A stretch of DNA of 64,000 bases, taken from assembly GCF_017884005.1 (NCBI RefSeq), contig NZ_QFAY01000009.1:30633-94632 (forward strand), written 5' to 3'. The position numbers were made by a program, and so were the translations under genes. A model generated the notes under the pieces. It did no database searches and had not been told where the DNA came from. It was given only the letters and a program-made list of their open reading frames with translations. Shown here one piece after another: positions 1 through 8,979 of the stretch (positions are counted from its first letter, which is position 1; each line of letters begins with the position of its first letter). Source of the DNA: Streptococcus panodentis. GTDB lineage: Bacteria > Bacillota > Bacilli > Lactobacillales > Streptococcaceae.

Positions 1-1
1 C

Positions 2-1090
2 GGTGAGTCTGAATTTGTCGAAATCTCAGCTAAATTCAACCAGAATATTGACAGCCTGCTGGAAACGGTTCTCTTGGTGGCTGAAATTCAGGAACTGAAA
101 GCCGACCCAACGGTTCGGGCTATCGGTACCGTTATTGAAGCACGCCTGGATAAAGGAAAAGGTGCGGTTGCGACCCTTCTCGTTCAGCAGGGAACGCTGA
201 ATGTTCAGGATCCGATTGTTGTCGGCAATACCTTCGGCCGGGTCCGGGCCATGACCAATGATCTGGGCCGCCGCGTTAAGGTGGCCGGACCGTCAACACC
301 GGTTTCCATCACTGGTCTCAATGAAACCCCTATGGCCGGTGACCACTTTGCCGTCTATGAAGATGAGAAGGCAGCGCGGGCTGCTGGTGAAGAACGGGCC
401 AAACGGGCCCTGATGAAACAGCGTCAGGCAACCCATCGGGTCAGTCTGGAAAACCTATTTGATACCCTTAAAGCCGGCGAAGTCAAATCTGTCAATGTCA
501 TTATCAAGGCTGATGTGCAGGGGTCTGTTGAAGCTCTGGCTGCTTCTCTGCAGAAGATTGAGGTAGAAGGCGTCAAGATTACCATCGTCCACTCAGCTGT
601 CGGTGCCATTAATGAATCAGACGTTACGCTGGCAGAAGCTTCCAATGCCTTTATCATCGGTTTCAATGTCCGTCCGACTTCTCAGGCCCGCCAGCAGGCG
701 GATGCCGACGATGTGGAAATCCGTCTCCACAGCATTATCTATAAGGTCATTGAGGAAATGGAAGATGCCATGAAGGGCATGCTGGATCCAGAATACGAAG
801 AAAAAATCATCGGTGAAGCCCTTATCCGTGAAACCTTCAAGGTTTCCAAGGTGGGAACAATCGGAGGATTTATGGTTATCAGCGGCAAGGTGACCCGCGA
901 TTCTAAGGTCCGGGTAATCCGCGACGGCGTGGTAATCTATGATGGAGAGCTGGCCAGCCTCAAGCACTTCAAGGATGATGTCAAGGAAATCACCAACGGC
1001 CGCGAGGGCGGACTCATGATTGAGGGCTACAACGACATCCAAGTGGACGATACCATCGAAGCCTATATCATGGAAGAAATCAAGAAATAA
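2..1090 (+). CDS. infB: Translation initiation factor IF-2, C-terminal part (cut by window start)
   Basis: This is the 362-residue C-terminal portion of IF-2, the GTPase that places initiator tRNA on the 30S subunit. The reading frame is open from base 2, so the gene begins outside the window and the G domain is missing here. What remains matches IF-2 domains II to IV: a beta-barrel ([17 protein letters not shown]), the domain III core ([16 protein letters not shown]), and the C-terminal fMet-tRNA-binding barrel ending in [11 protein letters not shown]. In streptococci infB ends the nusA operon and is followed by rbfA, as here, although the gap to rbfA is unusually long. Identification is secure. 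Confidence 0.97.
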   Translation, partial: GESEFVEISAKFNQNIDSLLETVLLVAEIQELKADPTVRAIGTVIEARLDKGKGAVATLLVQQGTLNVQDPIVVGNTFGRVRAMTNDLGRRVKVAGPSTPVSITGLNETPMAGDHFAVYEDEKAARAAGEERAKRALMKQRQATHRVSLENLFDTLKAGEVKSVNVIIKADVQGSVEALAASLQKIEVEGVKITIVHSAVGAINESDVTLAEASNAFIIGFNVRPTSQARQQADADDVEIRLHSIIYKVIEEMEDAMKGMLDPEYEEKIIGEALIRETFKVSKVGTIGGFMVISGKVTRDSKVRVIRDGVVIYDGELASLKHFKDDVKEITNGREGGLMIEGYNDIQVDDTIEAYIMEEIKK

Positions 1091-1517
1091 GCTAAGAAAT
1101 CCCTTAAAAATTCGCAGTGAAAATAGTATTTGGCAAAAGTCAGGACTTCCAGTCCAATATCCTTTTTCACAAAGAGTTTAGAAGGAACCTCATCCAGCTA
1201 AAACTAAAAACATAGGCGGGTGGGACAGACTCCCATGGTGGCTGTGTCCTCACTCACAGAGGGAGCTATCTTTTGGAAGATGCTGTATAAGAACTCAACA
1301 TTGAAAATGTTTAGTTCCCTTCACTCTTTTGTTTCTAAGCTCAGGCTGAAAAGGTTCCCCAAACCTTTTCACTCCCAGCCCGCGAGGCTCTCACAGTCCG
1401 GGGGACTGTGAGAGGTTGGGAATAAAACAAACGCAGTTTGTGTCAAAACAGTCCGGGGGACTGTGAGAGGTTGGGGATGAGGCTGTTGCAGAAGAAAAAA
1501 TTTAGAAAGGAAATCTT
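1091..1517. other. Long infB-rbfA spacer built of repeats
   Basis: I see no credible gene in these 427 bases. The stretch holds one copy of a 63-bp repeat (1228-1290) that also occurs three times in tandem near 28925. It also holds two direct copies of a 28-bp sequence (1393-1420 and 1448-1475) whose core ACAGTCCGGGGGACTGT can fold on itself. The rbfA ribosome-binding site (GAAAGGAA) lies at the right end. A spacer this long inside what is normally a tight operon looks like repeat insertion. Confidence 0.7.
1228..1290 (+). repeat. Single copy of the 63-bp repeat
   Basis: It starts GACTCCCATGGTGGCTG and ends GAAGATGCTGTATAA. It is colinear over its whole length with the 63-bp units at 28925-29113, with scattered substitutions. 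It is preceded by GTGGGACA, as is the first copy of the other array. Confidence 0.8.
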
Positions 1518-1868
1518 ATGGCAAATCATTTTCGCACAGACCGTGTCGGGATGGAAATCAAGCGCGAAGTCAATGAGATTTTGCAGAAGAAGGTCCGGGA
1601 CCCAAGGGTTCAGGGTGTGACCATTACGGATGTCCAGATGCTGGGTGATCTGTCCATGGCCAAGGTCTACTACAGTATCATGAGCGATCTGGCCTCGGAC
1701 AATCAAAAAGCCCAGCAGGGCCTGAAAAAGGCAACTGGAACGATTAAGCGCGAGCTGGGCCGCAATCTGAAAATGTACAAGATTCCTGATTTGACCTTTG
1801 TCAAGGACGAATCCATTGAGTACGGCAACAAGATTGACCAGATGCTGCGCAATTTGGAGAAGAAATAA
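1518..1868 (+). CDS. rbfA: 30S ribosome-binding factor A
   Basis: RbfA is a 116-residue KH-like RNA-binding protein that helps the 30S subunit mature by acting on the 5' end region of 16S rRNA. The N-terminus ([19 protein letters not shown]) and the segment [20 protein letters not shown] are typical of the family, and the length is normal. The ATG follows GAAAGGAAATCTT at a proper distance. It closes the infB transcription unit. The cytoplasmic role is inferred from the family. The identification is firm. Confidence 0.97.
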   Translation: MANHFRTDRVGMEIKREVNEILQKKVRDPRVQGVTITDVQMLGDLSMAKVYYSIMSDLASDNQKAQQGLKKATGTIKRELGRNLKMYKIPDLTFVKDESIEYGNKIDQMLRNLEKK

Positions 1869-1939
1869 AGAACTCGGCTGAAAGGCTTAGTTTTTTTAAA
1901 AATTAATATAATAATTTTTAAAAAAATAGGTATATACCA

Positions 1940-1968
1940 TTTACAAATAAAAAAGAAAGCGTTATAAT
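1940..1968 (+). promoter_or_regulatory. nagA promoter with cre-like site
   Basis: A -35 TTTACA (1940-1945), a 17-bp spacer and a perfect -10 TATAAT (1963-1968) lie about 115 bp before nagA. The sequence AGAAAGCGTTATAA, overlapping the -10, resembles a CcpA operator (cre, TGWAANCGNTNWCA) with a few mismatches. Binding there would block RNA polymerase, which would suit an amino-sugar catabolic gene. The promoter is clear. The cre reading is inference. Confidence 0.65.
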
Positions 1969-2084
1969 AGAATCAAGAAGAACTCAGAGATTCAAAAGTG
2001 AGCAGCAGGATATGCAGATCCGTCACGGGAAGGCTCTTTTGAATGAAAGAGGAGACAGAACACAATGGCAAGGGAGGCAGTTTG

Positions 2085-3236
2085 ATGCCTACATATATCA
2101 AAGCAGATCAATTTTTCTATCCTCAGGGAATCCGTCAGGGCGGCTATTTGGAGCTGGCTGACGGCAAGTTTGGCAGGCTGCTGCAGTCTGTGCCGCAGGA
2201 TGCAGAAGTCATCGACTGGAGCGGCTATTCCATTGCACCGGGTCTGGTGGACACCCATATCCATGGCTTCGGCGGCGTTGATGTCATGGACAATAACATC
2301 GAAGGCACTCTTCATACGATGAGTGAAGGGCTCTTGACGACCGGTGTGACCAGCTTTCTGCCGACAACCCTGACCTCGTCTTATGAGCTCTTGCTGGCCG
2401 TGACAGAAAATATCGGTGCCCGCTACAAAGAAGCTACAGGTGCTAAGATCCGCGGTCTTTATTTTGAAGGGCCTTATTTCACCGAGAAATACAAGGGCGC
2501 TCAGAATCCGGCCTATATGAAAGATCCCCGTCTGGATGAGTTCCGTGCGTGGCAGAAGGCTTCGAATGGCCTGCTCAATAAGATTGCTCTGGCACCCGAA
2601 CGTGAGGGTGTAGAGGAATTTGTCCGCACGATTACGGATGAAGGGGTTACGGTGGCTCTGGGCCATTCCGATGCGACTTTTGATGAAGCCAAGGCAGCTG
2701 TAGAAGCGGGGGCCAGTGTCTGGGTCCATGCCTATAATGGCATGCGCGGCCTGACCCACCGTGAGCTGGGCATGGTGGGCGCTATGTATGAGCTGCCTCA
2801 CACTTATGCAGAGCTGATTTGCGACGGCCACCATGTGGATCCCAAGGCCTGTGACATTCTGATGAAGCAAAAGGGCCATGAAAACATAGCCCTCATTACT
2901 GACTGTATGACGGCTGGCGGTCTGGCCGACGGTGACTATATGCTGGGAGAATTTCCAGTGGTTGTAGCTGAGGGAACCGCCCGGCTCAAGTCAACGGGCA
3001 ATCTGGCCGGCTCTATTCTCAAGCTGAAAGATGGATTGAAAAATGTGGTCAAGTGGGGCCTCGCCAATCTTCATCAGGCTGTTATGATGGCCAGTCTCAT
3101 TCCGGCCAAATCCGTCCATATCGACGATGTCTGCGGACAGATCAAGGAGGGCTACGATGCTGACTTTATCGTTTTGGATAAAGACTTAGAGCTGGTGGCG
3201 ACTTACCTTGACGGTCAAGAACGATTCCATGTATGA
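2085..3236 (+). CDS. nagA: N-acetylglucosamine-6-phosphate deacetylase
   Basis: This 383-residue cytoplasmic enzyme of the amidohydrolase superfamily removes acetate from GlcNAc-6-phosphate, feeding glucosamine-6-phosphate to glycolysis or cell-wall synthesis. Metal and catalytic residues are visible: HIH at about 58-60, EGP near 128-130, GHSDA with His194, VWVHAYNGM with His215, and the catalytic Asp273 in ITDCM. I chose the ATG at 2085 because GGGAGG sits just before it and the protein then begins MPTYIKADQF as in relatives. An in-frame ATG at 2043 would add 14 unlikely residues. It has its own promoter with a cre-like site. Confidence 0.95.
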   Translation: MPTYIKADQFFYPQGIRQGGYLELADGKFGRLLQSVPQDAEVIDWSGYSIAPGLVDTHIHGFGGVDVMDNNIEGTLHTMSEGLLTTGVTSFLPTTLTSSYELLLAVTENIGARYKEATGAKIRGLYFEGPYFTEKYKGAQNPAYMKDPRLDEFRAWQKASNGLLNKIALAPEREGVEEFVRTITDEGVTVALGHSDATFDEAKAAVEAGASVWVHAYNGMRGLTHRELGMVGAMYELPHTYAELICDGHHVDPKACDILMKQKGHENIALITDCMTAGGLADGDYMLGEFPVVVAEGTARLKSTGNLAGSILKLKDGLKNVVKWGLANLHQAVMMASLIPAKSVHIDDVCGQIKEGYDADFIVLDKDLELVATYLDGQERFHV

Positions 3237-3279
3237 GAAGGGCAGATATTTTAAACCAGTCTCCTTATATTTTTCAGAA

Positions 3280-3304
3280 AGAGCAGGGCAGCCTGTTCTT
3301 TTTG
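3280..3304 (+). terminator. nagA terminator
   Basis: The sequence AGAGCAGG-GCAG-CCTGTTCT forms an 8-bp stem with one G-T pair and a 4-base loop, followed by a run of T. It lies 43 bp after the nagA stop. Confidence 0.75.
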
Positions 3305-3336
3305 TGCTTTAGGCAATTCGGAGAGATTTCCTGGAT

Positions 3337-3365
3337 TTGAATTGCTTTCTTAGGCGTGATATAAT
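3337..3365 (+). promoter_or_regulatory. Promoter of the small membrane-protein gene
   Basis: TTGAAT (3337-3342), a 17-bp spacer and TATAAT (3360-3365), with TG one base before the -10 (extended -10). It stands 28 bp before the next start codon. Confidence 0.7.
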
Positions 3366-3393
3366 GGGACTATAGTGTGAAAAGGAGCAGCAG

Positions 3394-3588
3394 ATGAAAC
3401 GAATAGACGGAAAATTTATGGCTATGGGAATTGTTTTCCTGCTGGCAGGATTGGCTTTAAGCCGTATATTGATGATCACTGCCGGCGCAGCTTTCATTAT
3501 CTACAGTTTTTTCAGCAGGGGCATGGCGCCGACCAAGGAAAATATTTTCAGGCCCAAGTCCATACTGAAAAAGAAGGACAAGAAGTGA
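3394..3588 (+). CDS. Small hypothetical membrane protein
   Basis: A 64-residue protein that I do not recognise by function. It has a hydrophobic stretch from about residue 10 to 40 (MGIVFLLAGLALSRILMITA, then GAAFIIYSFF) that could form two short membrane segments, and a basic C-terminus ending KSILKKKDKK. The ATG is preceded by AAAGGAG and by a good extended -10 promoter, so it is very probably expressed. It stands alone between nagA and an aldo/keto reductase. Confidence 0.7.
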   Translation: MKRIDGKFMAMGIVFLLAGLALSRILMITAGAAFIIYSFFSRGMAPTKENIFRPKSILKKKDKK

Positions 3589-3667
3589 GGACTTTTGCTC
3601 CTTAATCAATGCAGCAGCTGTTTTGCTAAAGGCAGGCAGCGAGTAGAAGGCGAAAAGGAGAAATGCG

Positions 3668-4513
3668 ATGAAAGAATATCTGTTGAACAATGGTGTGGGT
3701 ATCCCAGTGCTGGGCTTTGGTACTTGGAAGGCACAGGATGGCGAAGAGGCCTATCAGGCTGTACTGGCTGCCCTTGAGGCTGGCTATCGGCACATTGATA
3801 CGGCGGCTGTCTACAAGAATGAAGAGAGTGTCGGCCGGGCAATTAAAGACAGCGGCATTCCGCGGGAAGAGCTCTTTATCACGACCAAGCTTTGGAATGG
3901 CAATCATAGCTATGAAGAAGCTCGTGAGGCCTTTGCCCGCTCGATGGAGCGTCTGGGACTGGACTATCTGGACCTCTACCTCATCCACTGGCCCAATCCC
4001 AAGCCGCTGCGGGAAAATGACGCCTGGAAAAAGCGCAATGCAGAGGTCTGGCGGGCCATGGAGGATCTCTATCAGGAGGGACTCATCCGTGCAATCGGCG
4101 TCAGCAATTTCCTGCCTCACCACCTAGAGGCCTTGCTTGAGACAGCGCGCCTGACCCCTGCTGTCAATCAAATCCGTCTGGCGCCCGGCGTCTACCAGAC
4201 AGAAACGGTGGCCTTCTGCCGTGAGCAGGATATCCTGCTGGAAGCTTGGGGGCCATTCGGTCAGGGCGAGCTTTTCCAAAACCCTGCTGTACAGACCGTG
4301 GCAGACAAGTACGGCAAGACCATTGCCCAAGTCGCTCTGGCCTGGAGCCTGCAGGAAGGCTTTCTGCCCCTGCCCAAGTCGGTTAGGCCTGAACGGATTA
4401 AGAGCAATCTGGACTGCTTTGACGTCGAGCTGAGCCCAGAGGACTTAGAAGTTCTCAAAAATATCCGCGGTCTGGCTGGCGGCGCACCCAATCCGGATGG
4501 GATGGATTTTTAG
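3668..4513 (+). CDS. Aldo/keto reductase
   Basis: A 281-residue NADPH-dependent reductase with the TIM-barrel fold. The catalytic tetrad can be placed: Asp44 and Tyr49 (HIDTAAVYKNEESVG), Lys74 (FITTKLWNG) and His107 (LDLYLIHWPNP). The C-terminal coenzyme-binding segment PLPKSVRPERIKSNLD is also typical. The group includes 2,5-diketo-D-gluconate reductase and methylglyoxal reductases, and I cannot tell the substrate from sequence. The start follows AAAAGGAGAAATGCG. There is no obvious operon partner. A decayed nuclease gene follows. Confidence 0.92.
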   Translation: MKEYLLNNGVGIPVLGFGTWKAQDGEEAYQAVLAALEAGYRHIDTAAVYKNEESVGRAIKDSGIPREELFITTKLWNGNHSYEEAREAFARSMERLGLDYLDLYLIHWPNPKPLRENDAWKKRNAEVWRAMEDLYQEGLIRAIGVSNFLPHHLEALLETARLTPAVNQIRLAPGVYQTETVAFCREQDILLEAWGPFGQGELFQNPAVQTVADKYGKTIAQVALAWSLQEGFLPLPKSVRPERIKSNLDCFDVELSPEDLEVLKNIRGLAGGAPNPDGMDF

Positions 4514-4588
4514 GTAAAGATGAGATTGTACAAAAGCTCTGACAGGGAAAGCTTGCAGGCCTAACAGCCGGCCCCAGTTTATGCTATT

Positions 4589-4926
4589 GCCATTTTCGAG
4601 AGGAATTATTTCCCGGATAATCGGGCTTTTCGGGTCTTCAGCCTGCAGGACAATCAGACTCGGCAGGAGCTGAAAGTAGAAATAGAGGGACCGGAGGGAC
4701 ACTCCCCTCCGGTCCAGCTTGCACTTTTAGAGCTGAAAAGTATAAGTTAGATATAGAAAGCCATAAAAAGCAGTGGCTGGAATTTTTCAGTAACCAGCCC
4801 TTTAGCAATCAGCCTGAAGCCATTATCAGGAAGGCCGAGGACCTGCTGGATATGAGCCGCTGGAGCAAGGAGGACAAGGCCGGGTTTGATGAAAAACGCC
4901 GTCAGGCAGAGAAGTTTATGAATTGA
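4589..4926 (+). pseudogene. Remnant of an Rpn-family recombination-promoting nuclease/putative transposase
   Basis: Two adjoining frames read as one C-terminal domain. The first (4589-4750) gives FERNYFPDNRAFRVFSLQ through VQLALLELKS and then a stop. The second (4735-4926) continues with KYKLDIESHKKQWLEFFSN to RRQAEKFMN. Adding one A in the run at 4736-4739 would join them as ELKKYKLDI. This pattern and the WLEFF...AEDLLD...W segment fit the C-terminal half of PD-(D/E)XK transposase-like (Rpn) proteins of streptococci. The N-terminal catalytic half is missing, so this is a dead copy. Family recognition is from memory of similar proteins and is moderately sure. Confidence 0.65.
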
Positions 4927-4936
4927 ATAGCTGAAG

Positions 4937-4969
4937 AACTCCCTGGTTGGAAGAGAACCGGGGAGTTTT
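4937..4969 (+). terminator. Rho-independent terminator after the Rpn remnant
   Basis: AACTCCCTGGTT pairs with AACCGGGGAGTT around the loop GGAAGAG, followed by a short T run. It lies 11 bp past the remnant's stop codon. Confidence 0.7.
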
Positions 4970-5397
4970 GATTGCTAATCGTAAGCCTGAGAATTTATGG
5001 ATTCAAACATGTAAATCCGGGTATGAATCCTTTTGAAACAGGCAATAAATAGCTTAGCAGGTATATTGCTCAAATACCCTAATTGTGTTAAAATTAAAAT
5101 ACGATTTGATTAAGACACTATTACAGCGCAATCTGTATTTTTCTTGATAGAGTGACTTGTTTTTGATATGAATCTATTGATGAATATTTCCTAGTTGCAG
5201 GCTATTATGAAGGAGCAGATTTTCTATCAGCTAAAATCTCTCGATTTAGTGCTGTTAGTGCAATAGAGAAAATCGAATATTTAAAAACAGAAAGTAAAGC
5301 AGTTAAATAGGCGACTAGCTTACTTGGGAATAAGGTTACAGCTATGTCTCAGGTAAGTTCCATTTTACTATAAATAGGAAGGTTTGTTTTTATAAAT
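4970..5397. other. AT-rich spacer with a C-terminal ORF fragment
   Basis: There is no intact gene. In one plus-strand frame, 5167-5310 is open for 47 residues (YESIDEYFLVAGYYEGADF through KIEYLKTESKAVK) and ends at TAG, but it has no start codon or ribosome-binding site. It may be the tail of a lost gene of unknown family. Base composition falls sharply to AT-rich from here and stays so through the following cassette, marking the probable left border of acquired DNA. Confidence 0.5.
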
Positions 5398-6555
5398 ATG
5401 GCAGGATTTACAGTCGGTGATACAACAGTAGGATCACCATTGATTACACCCGAAATTGAAAAACAATTTCAGGAAGAAGAAAAGCTCATTACCGAAGTGA
5501 CAGAGGAAACGTTTCAGCCCATTGAAAGAACGGACGAGCAAAATGCAGCTGTCGAACAGGTGAAAAATGCCATTGTCCTAAGCGATGAAGACCTTATTTT
5601 AACTTATGGTACACAAGAGTCCAATAGTCTGATGACCTTGACTAATAAGACACTGTCGCATGTCAAGGCTTCGGAAGTCGGTGATATTGGCGGACTTTTA
5701 TCAAGTTTGGCGACCCAATTAACGGTTTCTGAAGAAGATACTCCAAAAGGTATTTTTGGGATATTTAAAAAAGCTAAGAACCACATAAAGACTTTGCAAA
5801 TTCGGTATGAATCTGCAAAAGATAATATCGATCGAGTGGTTGCTACTCTGGAAAATAATCAGCTGACGCTGATTAAGAATAATAAAGATCTAGAACAAAT
5901 GAAGGAGGGAAATCGAGAGAATTTCCAAAGACTATCTGTTTATGTGGAGGCTGGTAAGTTAAAAATACAAGAAGCTTATCAGTCTGAGCTGCCCGCTCTG
6001 GAAGAAAAGGCGAAAAGCGGTGATCAGACAAGTATTAATGAGCTCACTGAATACAAGAACTCATTAAATCTATTTGAAAAGCAGATTCATGACTTAGATG
6101 CTCAAATGTCACTGTCCCAAGCAATGGCTATTCAGTTAGAAACCTTGACCAATACTAATCGGGGCTTGATTCAAAAAATCAATCGCAGTAAGACAATTAT
6201 GATTCCAGCATGGAATATGTATATGATGGCTGCGTTTTACAATACACAGACTGAAAAAGCATTGCAGGCTGATCAGTATGTGACAGACGCGACCAATCAA
6301 TTGCTAAAAGATGTCACTAAGAGCTTGCACGAGACAAGTAAACGCAGTGCGGAACAAAGTGAGCGTGCCGCAATTGATATTACAACTCTAGAGTCTATGA
6401 CGTCTGATATCGTTAATTCTTTGAGAGATATTGATGCGGCGCAAGCCAAGGGTCGAGAATACCGTGAAAAAGCGTCGCTTCGTATTGGTGAATTGCGTGA
6501 GGAATTAAAAACACAGCTGGTGACAACGGTTAATCACACTAATATGAATGGGTGA
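5398..6555 (+). CDS. TelA-family (toxic anion resistance) protein
   Basis: This 385-residue cytoplasmic protein resembles TelA/KlaA proteins, named for plasmid-linked tellurite resistance but now seen as part of broader stress systems. The N-terminal 60 residues are acidic and poorly structured. The rest is long alpha-helical or coiled-coil sequence, with the family segments NNQLTLIKNNKDLEQMKE and IPAWNMYMMAAFYNTQTEKA. No signal peptide is seen. The ATG has only a weak AGGAAGG about 17 bases upstream. It is the first gene of a four-gene AT-rich cluster, and its last codon overlaps the next gene. A role with the VWA lipoprotein is inferred from gene order only. Confidence 0.85.
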   Translation: MAGFTVGDTTVGSPLITPEIEKQFQEEEKLITEVTEETFQPIERTDEQNAAVEQVKNAIVLSDEDLILTYGTQESNSLMTLTNKTLSHVKASEVGDIGGLLSSLATQLTVSEEDTPKGIFGIFKKAKNHIKTLQIRYESAKDNIDRVVATLENNQLTLIKNNKDLEQMKEGNRENFQRLSVYVEAGKLKIQEAYQSELPALEEKAKSGDQTSINELTEYKNSLNLFEKQIHDLDAQMSLSQAMAIQLETLTNTNRGLIQKINRSKTIMIPAWNMYMMAAFYNTQTEKALQADQYVTDATNQLLKDVTKSLHETSKRSAEQSERAAIDITTLESMTSDIVNSLRDIDAAQAKGREYREKASLRIGELREELKTQLVTTVNHTNMNG

Positions 6556-7250
6556 ACATGATGCTAAAGAAGTTTATTATAATACATGGTTTAATTATTA
6601 GCGGATTAACCTTAGTGACTATCTTCTTGTTTAAATTAGCGATGTTTGATAAAGACGATATTATTGTAGAATCTGGTATCGGAACCTTCAAAATGATTCA
6701 TACAAGCGCATATATTCTGCTGGTACTCACCGTTTTGTATGCAGGCTTTGTCATTAAAAGTTATATTTCGAGTAAGAGCAAAGAACTGAGACTCGTTGCT
6801 TTTGAGGAAGAGCAGCGAAAAGATCCATTATACGATGAAACATCAATGATTCAAAAATTAACGGATATTCAAGAAACGATTGATGAACCGGAGTATATTG
6901 ATTATACAAAGCGTATTTTAAAACAGCTGCTTGCTGCAAAAACCCTATCGGATGATTTCGTTGAAATTGTTGAAAACAATGACCAGCCGATTATTCAAAA
7001 TATCGCAAAGGAACTCGTTTCCATTCGTGTTCATATTTTACAAGATGCCAAGAGTATCTATCGTCGTTTGATTATTGCGAAAGACGGCGCAAATATTGAA
7101 ACTAAATTAATTCATAATGATAAGCTGCTTGATGATGCAGACAGTTTAATTGTTGAGGCGATTAACTATATTGATGTAAAAACTTCTACAAGTGAAATCG
7201 ATCTCAAAAACTTGACAGACTCACTCAAAGAGCTTATTAAACTCATTTAG
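6552..7250 (+). CDS. Hypothetical two-TM membrane protein of the TelA cassette
   Basis: A 232-residue protein I do not recognise. It starts with a membrane segment (FIIIHGLIISGLTLVTIFLF), then a short outside loop, then a second segment (HTSAYILLVLTVLYAGFVI), then about 150 charged helical residues inside the cell. The layout, two N-terminal TMs plus a helical cytoplasmic tail next to TelA, recalls the XpaC-like partners often encoded beside TelA, but I see no clear XpaC motif. The start could be GTG 6552, ATG 6558 or ATG 6561. All overlap or abut the telA stop, suggesting translational coupling. Its stop is followed within 14 bp by the lipoprotein gene. Confidence 0.75.
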   Translation: MNMMLKKFIIIHGLIISGLTLVTIFLFKLAMFDKDDIIVESGIGTFKMIHTSAYILLVLTVLYAGFVIKSYISSKSKELRLVAFEEEQRKDPLYDETSMIQKLTDIQETIDEPEYIDYTKRILKQLLAAKTLSDDFVEIVENNDQPIIQNIAKELVSIRVHILQDAKSIYRRLIIAKDGANIETKLIHNDKLLDDADSLIVEAINYIDVKTSTSEIDLKNLTDSLKELIKLI

Positions 7251-7263
7251 AAGGAGATTATTT

Positions 7264-8919
7264 ATGAAATTTAAAAAAACATCCCTGCTTCTTGTGCTTG
7301 GAGCAAGTTTGGTTTTATCAGCTTGTTCTGGAGATGGAGCCGTTAAATCGAAGTTGTCCGAAAAAGATGCTAAAACGGAAGTAGAAGCTTATTATAAGAA
7401 AATCGATCCTAAGATTGCAAAATTGAAAAAGGATATTTCGAATACGTCCCTGCAGCAAAATGAAGAACTGCCAGATATTGATACAACCTATCCCTATACT
7501 GTAAAAGGCAACGGCGAAATCAATGCTGAAATTTTTGTTAGTTCTGAAAAAGCTGGCAGCGGAAAAGATGGTATTTTGAATGAAATTGCTGAAAGTTTCA
7601 ATAATCAGCGCCAAACAATTGACGGAAAAACAGTGAGTGTCTCCATTCGTTCTATTCCTTCAGGTACTTCTGTTGACTATATTGCCAGCAAAAACCATGT
7701 GCCGGACGGCTATACTCCATCAAATCAACAATGGAACTACATTTTAAATGCGCGTGGAACGGCAACTACACAGATTTCAGAACGACTATTTGGTAATACC
7801 AGCGGTCTCTTGATGAAGAAAAATATCTATGATGAAATTAAAAAGGCCTATGGCGATGTGACTGTTGAAAATTTGGCAAAAGCGGTGAATGATGGCAAAT
7901 TACTAGGCTACACCAATCCTTATACTTCTTCAACAGGTTTGAGTTTACTGTCCCAGTTACTGTTTAGCTTTGATAAGGAAAATCCGATTAGCGATACGGC
8001 GAAAACAGCTTTCCAACAGTTCCAAAATAATATTCCGTCCACCTTTGTGACGACCACTCAATTGCGTGAAGCGGCTAAAAGCGGCAGCGCAGATATTCTG
8101 TCTATTTCTTATCAGACTTATATCAACACCCCAGAATTTAGCGATTATGAATATGTTCCTTTTGGGATTCGTCAGGATTCACCGCTTTATGCAACGACAA
8201 ATGACAGCTCCAAGCAAGAGGTGTTGAAAAAATTCTCCAGTTATATTCTTGAAGGCAGCAATCAATCGAAAGCGTCATCATATGGTTTTAATCAGTTGGA
8301 AGACTATAGTTTTGAAGAGCAAACCACTGACGGGAATCTGCTGATGTCCATGCAAAATCTTTGGAAAAAGAATAAGAACAACAGTCAGCCGATTGTAGGT
8401 GTCTTTGTCACCGATGTGTCTGGATCTATGGATGGCGATCCGATGAATAATCTGAAAAAATCATTGCTCAACTCCCTGCAGTACATCAACGAAGAGAATC
8501 AAATCGGTCTGGTTTCATACAGTGACGACGTGACTATTAATGTTCCGATTGATAGGATGAACAGCACCCAAAAATCCTATTTCACATCTGCTATTAAAGG
8601 GCTGACGCCATCAGGCGGAACAGCTACCTATGATGGAACGCTTGTGGCAGTTAAGATGATATTGGATAAAATGAAGGAAAATCCAGATGCACGGCCGATT
8701 ATCTTTGTCCTGTCAGACGGTCAGACCAATGGCGGTTATGAATTTGAACGGGTTGAACCAATCATTAAAGCTCTGGGTATTACAGTTAATACTATCGGTT
8801 ACAATGCAGATTTGGAAGAATTGGCTAGGCTGTCTAAAATTAATGAATCTGTTTCTATTGATGCATCCAATGATGATGTCATTTACAAATTAAAAGAGTT
8901 ATTTAATGCTGAATTTTAA
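7264..8919 (+). CDS. Lipoprotein with solute-binding-like and VWA domains
   Basis: A 551-residue surface lipoprotein. The signal peptide (MKFKKTSLLLVLGASLVL) ends in the lipobox LSAC, so it should be lipid-anchored on the outside of the membrane. Residues about 70-350 look like a periplasmic-binding-type fold (NAEIFVSSEKAGSGKDG; later LFGNTSGLLMKKNIYDE). Residues about 375-551 are a von Willebrand factor A domain with an intact metal-ion site: DVSGSMDG near 384, the later Thr in GGTATYDG, and the Asp in FVLSDGQT. It follows AGAAGGAGA. Binding of a protein or ligand at the cell surface is inferred; no ligand can be named. Confidence 0.85.
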   Translation: MKFKKTSLLLVLGASLVLSACSGDGAVKSKLSEKDAKTEVEAYYKKIDPKIAKLKKDISNTSLQQNEELPDIDTTYPYTVKGNGEINAEIFVSSEKAGSGKDGILNEIAESFNNQRQTIDGKTVSVSIRSIPSGTSVDYIASKNHVPDGYTPSNQQWNYILNARGTATTQISERLFGNTSGLLMKKNIYDEIKKAYGDVTVENLAKAVNDGKLLGYTNPYTSSTGLSLLSQLLFSFDKENPISDTAKTAFQQFQNNIPSTFVTTTQLREAAKSGSADILSISYQTYINTPEFSDYEYVPFGIRQDSPLYATTNDSSKQEVLKKFSSYILEGSNQSKASSYGFNQLEDYSFEEQTTDGNLLMSMQNLWKKNKNNSQPIVGVFVTDVSGSMDGDPMNNLKKSLLNSLQYINEENQIGLVSYSDDVTINVPIDRMNSTQKSYFTSAIKGLTPSGGTATYDGTLVAVKMILDKMKENPDARPIIFVLSDGQTNGGYEFERVEPIIKALGITVNTIGYNADLEELARLSKINESVSIDASNDDVIYKLKELFNAEF

Positions 8920-8979
8920 TGAATTCAGCTTTAAATTTAAAATTAGAGATTATTAGATAAAGGATTAGTATAAAATATA

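Noticed and set aside
1220..1411. 63-codon frame in the infB-rbfA spacer
   Set aside because: It runs through the 63-bp repeat and low-complexity DNA, with no start signal and no family resemblance.
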